DNA of 64,000 nt from Bacteroidales bacterium (lineage in GTDB: Bacteria; Bacteroidota; Bacteroidia; Bacteroidales; P3), in contig JAFVCE010000020.1 of NCBI GenBank assembly GCA_017479385.1, positions 1-64,000 of the forward strand, given 5' to 3'. How positions within the stretch are numbered: the stretch's first letter is position 1; the number at the start of each line of letters is the position of its first letter. The position numbers were made by a program, and so were the translations under genes. This document shows positions 19,119-26,794 of this stretch, in pieces. The notes under the pieces were generated by a model. That model did not search any database, had not been told where the DNA came from, and worked only from the letters and a program-made list of their open reading frames with translations.

Positions 19119-19712
19119 ATGAAAAAGAAACTCGTCGTAGCCGCAGCCATGCTCCTCGCCCTTGGCACCGGCACCACCTTTGCTCAACACCCCCAAAACA
19201 ACGAGCGACCCAAACAACCCGGAACCTTCCAACAAGCCCCGCGCCAGCCACAACACCCCGGCCACGAAGAACTCAAAGCCGCAAAAAGCGGCCCCTCGGC
19301 CAAAGCCAAAGTCAAACGCCAGGGCCTCGACCCAGCCATAGTCAAAGCTTTCCCCACCGCCAAAACCATCACCAAAGGCGAAAAAATGACCCAAGTCTTC
19401 GACGCCAACCAGCAACTACTGGGCTACGTGGTCTACAGCCAACCCGCCAGCAGCTCCATCCGCGGCTACAATGGCGAAACCCCACTACTCATCGCCCTCA
19501 CAACCAAAAAGAAAATATCCTCTGTCCAACTGCTCGCCAACAGCGAAGGGCCACGCTACGTGCGCAGCGTAGAACAAGCCGGACTGCTCAAAAGCTGGGA
19601 CGGCCTCAAAATCAAAAAAGCACGCAAAAAGAAAGTCGACGCCGTCAGCGGAGCCACATTCACCTCGCGCTCCATCATCGAGAGCCTACGCGCTGCCCTC
19701 GCCGGCCTCTGA
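19119..19712 (+). CDS. Secreted FMN-binding domain protein
   Basis: The 197-residue protein has a signal peptide (MKKKLVVAAAMLLALGTGTTFAQ), a Pro/Gln/Lys-rich linker to about residue 65, and an FMN-binding domain. That domain ends in DAVSGATFTS (174-183), the motif where ApbE attaches FMN covalently to a Thr in NqrC/RnfG-type proteins. It is shorter than RnfG or NqrC and lacks an obvious membrane helix after the signal peptide, so it is probably a periplasmic flavin electron carrier. No other rnf or nqr gene is adjacent. A strong terminator follows. Its partner is unknown. Confidence 0.85.
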   Translation: MKKKLVVAAAMLLALGTGTTFAQHPQNNERPKQPGTFQQAPRQPQHPGHEELKAAKSGPSAKAKVKRQGLDPAIVKAFPTAKTITKGEKMTQVFDANQQLLGYVVYSQPASSSIRGYNGETPLLIALTTKKKISSVQLLANSEGPRYVRSVEQAGLLKSWDGLKIKKARKKKVDAVSGATFTSRSIIESLRAALAGL

Positions 19713-19737
19713 ACCATTCCAACCCCGACCAACTCCC

Positions 19738-19780
19738 CCGAGGCGGCTACTCAGGATTGAGCCGCCTCGAGGTTTTTTGT
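19738..19780 (+). terminator. Intrinsic terminator after the FMN-binding protein gene
   Basis: CGAGGCGGCT (19740-19749) pairs with AGCCGCCTCG (19760-19769) as a perfect 10-bp stem. It is followed by AGG and six T residues on the plus strand. Confidence 0.9.
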
Positions 19781-19898
19781 GGTCAAGGACACAATATTAA
19801 CTAATTAAAACAACTTTATTTTCATAACAAGGCCGCGCAACTCTAACCCGCGTCCGGGCAGTGTCGTGCCCACCACGAGCCAAGTCAGAACCAATACA

Positions 19899-19975
19899 AG
19901 GTCAAAGAGGGGTTAAGGAGGGGTTAAGGTCGTATTAACATCGAAGTTTCAACAAGTTTTCAACAACCTTAAGCA
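19899..19975 (-). repeat. Dispersed repeat, copy E (long form)
   Basis: The plus strand shows GGGGTTAAGGAGGGGTTAAGG, then TCGTATTAACATCGAAG and a tail AACAAGTTTTCAACA...TTAAGC. Copy F at 30727-30803 matches it nearly base for base over about 60 nt. It lies in a convergent gap between two transcription units. Confidence 0.85.
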
Positions 19976-19999
19976 CTTCTCAACACAACTCGAAGCCGA

Positions 20000-21469
20000 C
20001 TACTTCTCGCCCCCTTCGCGACGCAGAGCCAACTTGTACAGCTCTACCGAGCCGCCAATGCCCTTCTCCTTTGCCTGGTTACCATATTCATCCACATCAA
20101 CAATATTGCGCGGACTGTGGGTTATGCACAGCGGGCCGCCAATGCAACCCCCGTCGCAGGCCATACCTTCAAAGAAGTTGGCCGTCTGCTTCTTGGCCCT
20201 GAGCAGGGTCAAAGCCGTCCGACACTGGTCGATACCGTTCATAGCTATCGACCTAACTCCTTCAACACCAAGCTCCTGCGCCACGTGGGCCACACCCTGG
20301 GCCACCCCGCCACTTTTGGCAAAAATGCGTCCATAATACGAAGCATTGTCCAACTCCGTATCCTCACACTCGGTGGTAACAATGCCGCGCGCGTCGACAA
20401 AGGCTTGCAACTCCTCGAAACTCATAACGCTGTCTATCAAACCTTTGGTCTTTTCCAGAGTATACTCACCCTTCTTCGCCGCGCAGGGTCCGATAAAGAC
20501 CACCTTGGCCGTGGGGTCGCTGCTCTTGATGAGGCGGGCCGCCATCACCATGGGGGAAACCGACGACGAGACAGCCCCCTTCAGTTCAGGGAAATTCTTC
20601 TCCACAAAACTCACGAAAGCCGGGCAGCAACTGGTCGTCATCACAGCGTTGGGGTCGGCCTTTGTCTTCTCGGCAAACTCCAGCGCCTCATTGTATAGGG
20701 TTATGTCGGCGCCGAGGGCAGCTTCGACCACCTGGTGGAAGCCGAGGCGACGAATGGCGGTGACCACCTGCGTCACGCGGCCAAAGCGGCACTGGCTCAC
20801 GATGGCCGGGGCAACGACGGCGTAGACTCTGTAGCGACGGCCCTCGTCAGAGTTTTTCAATATATCGATTATGTCGAGCACCAAACTGCGGTCAGATATG
20901 GCTCCAAACGGACACTTGTATACGCAGGCGCCGCACGAAATACACTTGTTGTTGTCTATCACCGCCTTGTCGTCGGAGTTTATGCTGATGGCTTTCACCT
21001 TGCAACTCTTCATGCAAGGGCGTTTCTGCGCTATGATGGCGCTGTAGGGGCAAGCTTGCGCGCAGCGCCCACACTCTATGCAACGCGAGCGGTCTATCAC
21101 ACAACGGTGGCCAACAATGGTTATGGCGTCCTTGGGGCAGACGTCCTTGCAAGCGTGCATCATGCAGCCACGGCAAGCGTCGGTGACCATCATACCAGCT
21201 GCCGGGCACTCGTCGCACGCCGTCTCCATAACCTGCACCGGGTTGGGATTCTCCTTATTGCCGCCCATGGCCATGTGTATGCGTTCTTGCACCACGGCAC
21301 GCTCCTTATAAATGCAGCAGCGCAGTTCGGCCTTGGGGCCGGGCACTATGATTTTTGGAATTTCGACATAGGCATTCTCCAAGCCGCCCTCGTAGGCGCG
21401 GCGGATAACCTCCTTGAGGACCTTATATTTAATCCACTGCACATTGGTGTCGAAAAGTTTCTGTTCCAT
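20000..21469 (-). CDS. Group B (monomeric) [FeFe] hydrogenase
   Basis: This protein is predicted to interconvert protons and H2 with ferredoxin-type electron transfer. The 489-residue product has an N-terminal cysteine-rich region: CDECP (85-89), the cluster of Cys 99/102/107/111, and three further CxxCxxC groups forming ferredoxin-like [4Fe-4S] sites up to about residue 186. The H-cluster domain has L1 TSCCPAF (279-285), L2 GPCAAKK (327-333) and L3 EGMACDGGCIGG (434-445). AF instead of the group A PxW ending, together with the unusual N terminus, points to group B. Group B enzymes are poorly characterised biochemically. It is last in an operon with a phosphatase and a sensory hydrogenase. 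The maturases HydEFG are not in the window. Confidence 0.93.
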   Translation of the reverse strand: MEQKLFDTNVQWIKYKVLKEVIRRAYEGGLENAYVEIPKIIVPGPKAELRCCIYKERAVVQERIHMAMGGNKENPNPVQVMETACDECPAAGMMVTDACRGCMMHACKDVCPKDAITIVGHRCVIDRSRCIECGRCAQACPYSAIIAQKRPCMKSCKVKAISINSDDKAVIDNNKCISCGACVYKCPFGAISDRSLVLDIIDILKNSDEGRRYRVYAVVAPAIVSQCRFGRVTQVVTAIRRLGFHQVVEAALGADITLYNEALEFAEKTKADPNAVMTTSCCPAFVSFVEKNFPELKGAVSSSVSPMVMAARLIKSSDPTAKVVFIGPCAAKKGEYTLEKTKGLIDSVMSFEELQAFVDARGIVTTECEDTELDNASYYGRIFAKSGGVAQGVAHVAQELGVEGVRSIAMNGIDQCRTALTLLRAKKQTANFFEGMACDGGCIGGPLCITHSPRNIVDVDEYGNQAKEKGIGGSVELYKLALRREGGEK

Positions 21470-21512
21470 AGCTTAAAGAGTATTGTCTTTTTTTTCTATT
21501 CTGCTTTTTTAA

Positions 21513-22682
21513 TCAATCGTAGTTAACAGTTACCGTCTTGCCCATGTGGCGCAGGTTGTCGGCAATGTGTTCCACAAGCTTCAGCTTCATGGTTATATCG
21601 ATATCAAGACCTTGATGGGCGGCGTTCACATTCTGGCCAACGAAGAAGACAATATGCGTAGCCTCTTCGAAAACCAAATTGGCAAGCAGCGACCCTCCGT
21701 CGGTTTTGGTATAAGTCTTGGGCGTAAGGTCTTTGTCCGAGACATATTTTTCGGAGAGCGAAAGCAGTCTGCGCAGCGTGATGACCCCCTCGGTGGTGAG
21801 GTCGATACCCTCGATAAAGCCGATGGGTGGCACTTCGCGGTCGGGAAAATCGAAGCTGGTTTTGAGCGGTTTACCAATACAACGGGCAACGATTTGCGAA
21901 CTCGTTCCGCCGCAAACTATCAGTTTATCTGCACCTTGCATAAAGCGCTGCACGTAGTATGCGTCTTTCTCCTTATCGACCGGAGGACCGACCATTATGT
22001 GCACCTCCAACTTTGGCCTGACGCGAATGGCAGCCACTGTGGTGTCATCGCCCGGACGGTCGAGATACAGGTCATTGCACGCCGACGCCAAAAGGCAAGC
22101 CGCAGCACGGGCCGACATATGGGGGTTGACATTGCGGTCGAGGTGTTCCATTATCTCTTTGCGCTGCCAACCAAAGTTGAGGATTTGCCCAATTCCGGCA
22201 TGAATGCAGCCGTCGCTCATAACAAACACCAGGTCGCCGGCCTCGAGTGCCAACTCTGTGTGGTAAACACGTTTGCCACAGATGTCTAAAACCTCGCGGT
22301 TGGGGAAGTCGTTTGTGTGCCCATCATGGAACCAAATAGCTTCCGGATTATCGAATTCGAACATATGTCCACGTCCGGCATTATCGATATGGATGACCGA
22401 AAAAGTGCTGTAAGCCAGCTGGCGCTCCTTGCATACCGGCAGGGTTTCGATAATGGTGCCAACACAGTCTTCCATAGCCGCACCGCCGGCCACCATGGTA
22501 CATAAAATCTTGCTCGTCAGGGTCGATAGGATGTTGGCCTTGACGCCACTGCCCAACCCGTCGGCAAGCACAAGCGTTGTGTAGCCATCGGCCACAACAA
22601 GCTCGACGTTATCGCCACACAACTCTTCGCCCACGTGGTTGAGCGAGGTGTAGCCATACTCGACACAGAGCTCTTTGGTCAT
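21513..22682 (-). CDS. SpoIIE/PP2C-family serine phosphatase of the hydrogenase cluster
   Basis: The N-terminal 225 residues form a PP2C (SpoIIE-type) phosphatase domain with metal-binding aspartates in GDNVELVVADG and LVLADGLGSGVKAN, LVFVMSDGCIHAG, and DRPGDDTTVAAIRVR. The remaining 165 residues (GPPVDKEKDAYYVQRF, KLIVCGGTSSQIVARCIG) form a separate C-terminal domain that I do not recognise. The start codon overlaps the hydS stop codon (ATGA), so the two are translationally coupled. Phosphatases of this kind accompany group C sensory hydrogenases in other anaerobes, so it is probably the output partner of HydS. Its target is not evident, and no kinase or anti-sigma gene is adjacent. Confidence 0.88.
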   Translation of the reverse strand: MTKELCVEYGYTSLNHVGEELCGDNVELVVADGYTTLVLADGLGSGVKANILSTLTSKILCTMVAGGAAMEDCVGTIIETLPVCKERQLAYSTFSVIHIDNAGRGHMFEFDNPEAIWFHDGHTNDFPNREVLDICGKRVYHTELALEAGDLVFVMSDGCIHAGIGQILNFGWQRKEIMEHLDRNVNPHMSARAAACLLASACNDLYLDRPGDDTTVAAIRVRPKLEVHIMVGPPVDKEKDAYYVQRFMQGADKLIVCGGTSSQIVARCIGKPLKTSFDFPDREVPPIGFIEGIDLTTEGVITLRRLLSLSEKYVSDKDLTPKTYTKTDGGSLLANLVFEEATHIVFFVGQNVNAAHQGLDIDITMKLKLVEHIADNLRHMGKTVTVNYD

Positions 22683-24433
22683 TGCTCCTCCTTTCCCGAA
22701 ACCGAACTACTGAGCATATTCTTAAGGTTGAGCAGGGCCACCTTAGTCTCGGCAGTGGTTTCGCCAAGGAGCGAAGCAATCTCCTGTGCCACACGCATTT
22801 GCTTCATGATGACACTGTCGGTCGTGGCAATGGTATCAATCTTCACGCGGTCAAGTTTCTTGTCGTAGTTCACCTCGTCGCTAACGTCGGTCATCAACCC
22901 GAAAAGCAGATTTTGCTCGCTCAAGAGGCTCACCGTCAAACTCACATAGCGGTCGGTGGCACCAATATGAAGGCGCTTGTTTTCGGTTCGACGTTTTTGG
23001 GTGAATGAGTTGTAAAATTCGAGCGGTGGGAAAAAGTCGCTCAACGGTCGGCCGGCATTGGCCTCGGGCGAACCCGTCATGCCAAGCATTTTCATGGCTG
23101 TCGCGTTACAGTCGACGATGTTCATATCGGGGTCTACAAGCACCACGCCTTCGGGCGAGTTGCGCACAATATCGATAGCCAAACTCTCGGCTCGTTTGCG
23201 CATATAGGGCAGACATATATCGATATCGGCATTGCCATTGATGACAGCTTTTGCTTTCTCGCGGCAAGAATTGTAGCCACAGGCACCACAGTTCAGTTCG
23301 TCGGCGGCGGTAAACTTGCCAGTGCGGTGCAACACGGCCTCGATTTCCTTGTCAGATACCGGGCGATTTTTCGGCCTGAGGCGGGGATAGGCATGGGCTA
23401 AGGTCGTATTGAGGTCGGGTAAAGGACCAGGGCGACGCGTGGCGAGCTCGTGTTCGACATATTTTTCGACCGAGGTCGAGGCCTCAAGAATGCCGCCTTT
23501 GCTTGCTATTGCACACGGTCCTGCCACGCAACCACCAGCACAGATGTTGGCCTCGATAAACATATGGTCTAAACTTTCGATGTGTTCTAACACCTCGGCC
23601 AGGCGCGCTGCGCCGTCGACAGACATATAGCGGTAGCCTTCGGGCAGCTCGTCGAACGAGCGAATTATGCCACCAGTGATGGGGAAGATTTTGGCACGGT
23701 TAGCAGGAGGCTCGTCGGCGTCGATACTCAGGCGATTTATAGTATTTATATCGATATTATTCTCTTCGAGGAGCTGCATTAATTCGCCAAAAGTGAGCAC
23801 AGCGTCGATACCGTTCTCGCCCGCCTCGCGCTTTTTGGCAATGCAGGGGCCTATGAAAACCACCTTGAGGTCGGGGTCGGAACGACGGAGCATTTTGGCG
23901 TGTGCCACCATTGGGGAATCGACGGGGGCAAGATATGGCAAAGCCTTGGGATAGTACATCTGGATGAGCCAACACACTGCAGGACAAGCCGACGTAATGA
24001 AATTGCGCATCGGCTCGTTGCCACCTGGCAGGGCCGAGCCGGTGCCTTCGGTGGCAGAGAGCAGGCGCTTGTATTCTTCGACCACAGCTTTGGCTCCGAC
24101 GGCAGTTTCTTCGGCCATGACGAAGCCGAGCTTGGCTAAGGCTATGCGGAGCACCGCGAAGTCGCTCTGTTGCAGACTGCTGACAAACGAAGGGGCCACG
24201 CTGGCCGCCACACGGCCGCCACTTTTGAGGAGGGCACGAACCTCGTCGACCTCGCTGTGTTCGAGTTTGGCTTTTTGTGGGCAGATGGATGTGCAGTGGC
24301 CACAAAGTATGCACTGGTCCTCGATTATTTGCGCGTGGTGGTCTTTAACAGTTATGGCTTTGACCGGGCACTCGCGGAGGCAGCGATAGCAGTCTTTACA
24401 TTTTACGGGTTTGAATTCCAGATATTTAGGCAT
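22679..24433 (-). CDS. hydS: Group C sensory [FeFe] hydrogenase with PAS domain (HydS-like)
   Basis: This is a putative H2 or redox sensor. From MPKYLEFKPVKCKDC the protein has 584 residues. It has two ferredoxin-type [4Fe-4S] motifs (residues 12-51) and an H-cluster domain with L1 TSACPAV (148-154), L2 GPCIAKK (195-201) and L3 ANICAGGCVAGP (295-306). A Fes-type domain follows (Cys382, 385, 390, 407; CGACGYNSC), then a PAS domain (about 420-515) and a short C-terminal helix region. The proton-relay Cys of L1 is Ala, as in known sensory hydrogenases. Alternative in-frame starts at 24475 or 24508 would add 14 or 25 residues; I prefer 24433 because family members start just before the first cluster. 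Its linker (338-347) is encoded by a copy of the dispersed repeat. Confidence 0.92.
   Translation of the reverse strand: MPKYLEFKPVKCKDCYRCLRECPVKAITVKDHHAQIIEDQCILCGHCTSICPQKAKLEHSEVDEVRALLKSGGRVAASVAPSFVSSLQQSDFAVLRIALAKLGFVMAEETAVGAKAVVEEYKRLLSATEGTGSALPGGNEPMRNFITSACPAVCWLIQMYYPKALPYLAPVDSPMVAHAKMLRRSDPDLKVVFIGPCIAKKREAGENGIDAVLTFGELMQLLEENNIDINTINRLSIDADEPPANRAKIFPITGGIIRSFDELPEGYRYMSVDGAARLAEVLEHIESLDHMFIEANICAGGCVAGPCAIASKGGILEASTSVEKYVEHELATRRPGPLPDLNTTLAHAYPRLRPKNRPVSDKEIEAVLHRTGKFTAADELNCGACGYNSCREKAKAVINGNADIDICLPYMRKRAESLAIDIVRNSPEGVVLVDPDMNIVDCNATAMKMLGMTGSPEANAGRPLSDFFPPLEFYNSFTQKRRTENKRLHIGATDRYVSLTVSLLSEQNLLFGLMTDVSDEVNYDKKLDRVKIDTIATTDSVIMKQMRVAQEIASLLGETTAETKVALLNLKNMLSSSVSGKEEQ
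23399..23425 (-). repeat. Dispersed repeat, copy J (inside hydS)
   Basis: The plus strand reads TAAGGTCGTATTGAGGTCGGG, the reverse complement of the repeat core. Read in the hydS frame it encodes LPDLNTTLA in the linker between the H-cluster domain and the Fes domain, so the copy has been tolerated where sequence constraint is low. Confidence 0.65.
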
Positions 24434-24540
24434 GGCTGGCGTTTTCTTGTTTTGGTTTTTGTTGGCGTAAAACATCACCTTGCAGCCGTTATGGGTGTTT
24501 GGCCGCACGTAGGAATGGTTTTACTATGGTAGTTAGTGGT

Positions 24541-24840
24541 TTAGTTTATGTTGAGCGATGGGTATATTTCGTTGGCAAATAGTTCTTCGGCATTTTCCTC
24601 GTTGACGCCGTGGAGTATGAAGCCCTCGTCGGTGGGTTGAACCGCGGAGCCAGAGGCTGCTGGCTTGATGCCTTCGCAGCCGGCGTTGACCCCCTTGGCG
24701 CAGTGGCCAAGGCAGAAACTGGCCTGGAGGTCGACCAAGTCTTCGACGTCGTATTTTTTGAGCACTCGCTTGAATGCTTCGATGACGTCGTAGGACCCTT
24801 TTAAGTGGCACGAACTGCCTACACAAACCTTGATTATCAT
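24541..24840 (-). CDS. Thioredoxin-like [2Fe-2S] ferredoxin (NuoE-type)
   Basis: This 99-residue protein has the thioredoxin-like ferredoxin fold with ligand cysteines C6, C11, C43 and C47 (VCVGSSCHLKG and ASFCLGHCAKG), as in NuoE/HydC subunits but as a free-standing domain. It is probably an electron carrier for the hydrogenases encoded downstream. It is the first gene of the hydrogenase operon, with hydS 32-107 nt downstream depending on the hydS start. Similar small NuoE-like genes accompany sensory hydrogenases in Firmicutes. Confidence 0.88.
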   Translation of the reverse strand: MIIKVCVGSSCHLKGSYDVIEAFKRVLKKYDVEDLVDLQASFCLGHCAKGVNAGCEGIKPAASGSAVQPTDEGFILHGVNEENAEELFANEIYPSLNIN

Positions 24841-24930
24841 GGCTTGATTGTAGTTTTGAGGTTGGTTGTTTTTGTTTTACTCATTGTTTTACAGTCGATT
24901 ACAGAAAAATTCCTGTTTTGTTCGACTTTG

Positions 24931-24938
24931 CAAAGATA
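24931..24938 (-). promoter_or_regulatory. -7 box of the hydrogenase operon
   Basis: The minus strand reads TATCTTTG, matching TAnnTTTG, 90 nt upstream of the ferredoxin gene. The nearest TTTG is only 11 nt further upstream, so the -33 element is not consensus. Activator dependence is possible. Confidence 0.5.
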
Positions 24939-25019
24939 CAATCTTTTTTCAAATGTGTATTTTTTTATCGATAATTTTATGCTTAATTAATGTTAAATAG
25001 GTTAATAAAATGTTAATTG

Positions 25020-25062
25020 TTCGACCTCAATACGACCTTAACCCCTCCTTGACCCCTCTTTG
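25020..25062 (+). repeat. Dispersed repeat, copy D
   Basis: The core TTCGACCTCAATACGACC is followed by TTAACCCCTCCTTGACCCCTC. It is located between the two divergent promoters. Confidence 0.85.
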
Positions 25063-25195
25063 GTGGGTGGTGGAGGGTGGCTATTTTTTCGATAAAAAGA
25101 TAGCGGTTTTTGTTTATAATCGATAAAATTTGACCTAATTTGAAAAATTTTTGTCGCTGATTTTCAATATTTTACAATCGATAAGAAAAGATTTA

Positions 25196-25226
25196 TTTGG
25201 TAAGTTCGGTTATTTTTGTACTTTTG
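25196..25226 (+). promoter_or_regulatory. Promoter of the abfD-abfT-4hbd-sucD operon
   Basis: TTTG (25196-25199), a 19-nt spacer and TACTTTTG (25219-25226) match the Bacteroidota consensus. Transcription would leave a leader of about 70 nt before abfD. Confidence 0.8.
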
Positions 25227-25300
25227 CACATCGAAAAAGAGAGGTTCGCGCCTCGTTTTGACATTTAAATTTTTAATAACCTCAAAAAAAAGTCTGTCCT

Positions 25301-26749
25301 ATGATGACAAAAGAGCAATACATTGAAAGTCTCCGCAAACTGAAACTGAATGTGTGGTATATGGGTGAGAAGATTGAGAACCCGGTTGACCACCCAATGA
25401 TTCGTCCGTCGCTGAACTCGGTTGCCATGACCTACGAGTTGGCCGAGAAGCCTGAGTATCAGGACGTGATGACAGCCATTTCGAACCTTACCGGCAAGCG
25501 TATTAACCGTTTTTGCCACCTGCACCAGAGCACCGAGGATTTGGTGATGAAGGTTAAGATGCAGCGTCTGTGTGGCCAAAAGACTGCCGCCTGTTTCCAG
25601 CGCTGTGTGGGTATGGATGCTTTCAACGCTATTTTCAGCACCACTTACGAGATTGACCAGAAGTATGGTACCGAATATCACAAACGTTTTACCGAGTATC
25701 TTAAATATGTTCAGGACAACGACCTGACCATCGACGGCGCTATGACCGACCCGAAGGGCGACCGCAGCCTGAGTCCGAGCCAGCAGCCCGACCCCGACCT
25801 GTATCTGCATATTGCCGAAATTCGCCCCGACGGCATCGTGGTGCGTGGCGCCAAGGCCCACCAGACTGGTGCCGTGAACAGCCATGAGCACCTTATCATG
25901 CCCACCCAAGCCATGAAAGAGGAGGATAAGGCCTATGCTGTGAGCTTCGCCATCCCGTCAGACGCCGAGGGTATAACCATGATTTATGGTCGTCAGAGCT
26001 GCGATACCCGCAAACTGGAAGAGTATCGCGACATCGACCTGGGCAACTCGCAGTTTGGCGGTCACGAGGCGTTGGTTATTTTCGACAACGTTTTCATCCC
26101 CAATGAGCGCATCTTTATGTGCCAAGAGTATGATTTTGCAGGCATGATGGTCGAGCGCTTTGCCGGCTACCACCGCCAGAGTTATGGTGGCTGCAAGGTT
26201 GGCGTGGGCGATGTGCTGATTGGTGCCGCCGCGCTGGCAGCCGAGTATAACGGTGTGCCGAAGGCTAACCACATCAAGGACAAACTTATCGAGATGACCC
26301 ACCTGAACGAGACGCTCTACTCGTGTGGCATAGCCTGCTCGTGCGAAGGTTGCAAGATGGCTGCTGGCAACTATCAGATTGACTTGCTGTTGGCCAACGT
26401 ATGCAAGCAGAACGTTACTCGTCTTCCCTACGAAATTGCTCGTCTGGCCGAGGATATTGCTGGTGGCCTGATGGTTACCATGCCCAGCGAGGCCGACCTG
26501 CGCAGCAAGGAGATTGGTCACTACGTAGAAAAATATCTCAAAGGCGCCACCAACGTCAGCACTGAGGACCGTATGCGCATCTTGCGCCTCATCGAGAACC
26601 TCACACTTGGCACTGCCGCTGTGGGCTATCGCACCGAGAGTATGCACGGCGCCGGTTCGCCGCAGGCCCAGCGCATCATGATTTCGCGTCAGAGCGACCT
26701 CGAAAGCAAGAAGCAACTGGCCAAGAATATAGCCAAGATTAAAGACTAA
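25301..26749 (+). CDS. abfD: 4-hydroxybutyryl-CoA dehydratase / vinylacetyl-CoA isomerase
   Basis: AbfD dehydrates 4-hydroxybutyryl-CoA to crotonyl-CoA through a radical mechanism using FAD and a [4Fe-4S] cluster. The 482-residue protein keeps all known cluster ligands: Cys98 and Cys102 (CGQKTAACFQRCVGMDA), His291 and Cys298 (GYHRQSYGGCKV). These correspond to Cys99, Cys103, His292 and Cys299 of the Clostridium aminobutyricum enzyme. It is first in the operon and has the strongest promoter in the region. The enzyme is oxygen-sensitive, which fits a strict anaerobe. Confidence 0.98.
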   Translation: MMTKEQYIESLRKLKLNVWYMGEKIENPVDHPMIRPSLNSVAMTYELAEKPEYQDVMTAISNLTGKRINRFCHLHQSTEDLVMKVKMQRLCGQKTAACFQRCVGMDAFNAIFSTTYEIDQKYGTEYHKRFTEYLKYVQDNDLTIDGAMTDPKGDRSLSPSQQPDPDLYLHIAEIRPDGIVVRGAKAHQTGAVNSHEHLIMPTQAMKEEDKAYAVSFAIPSDAEGITMIYGRQSCDTRKLEEYRDIDLGNSQFGGHEALVIFDNVFIPNERIFMCQEYDFAGMMVERFAGYHRQSYGGCKVGVGDVLIGAAALAAEYNGVPKANHIKDKLIEMTHLNETLYSCGIACSCEGCKMAAGNYQIDLLLANVCKQNVTRLPYEIARLAEDIAGGLMVTMPSEADLRSKEIGHYVEKYLKGATNVSTEDRMRILRLIENLTLGTAAVGYRTESMHGAGSPQAQRIMISRQSDLESKKQLAKNIAKIKD

Positions 26750-26794
26750 ACGTCGTTTTCGTCCTTTTATTGTGCAATACCGAAAAAAAATTTT

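Larger units (their letters stand above)
24841..25300. other. Shared divergent control region of the hydrogenase and 4-hydroxybutyrate operons
   Basis: No gene is seen in these 460 bases. They contain a minus-strand -7 box (24931-24938), one dispersed repeat copy (25020-25062), four TCGATAA-type motifs (24966-24974, 25089-25098, 25119-25128, 25177-25187), an imperfect hairpin GCTAT...ATAGC near 25080-25103, and a strong plus-strand promoter (25196-25226). The region is AT-rich compared with the genes. Confidence 0.7.
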
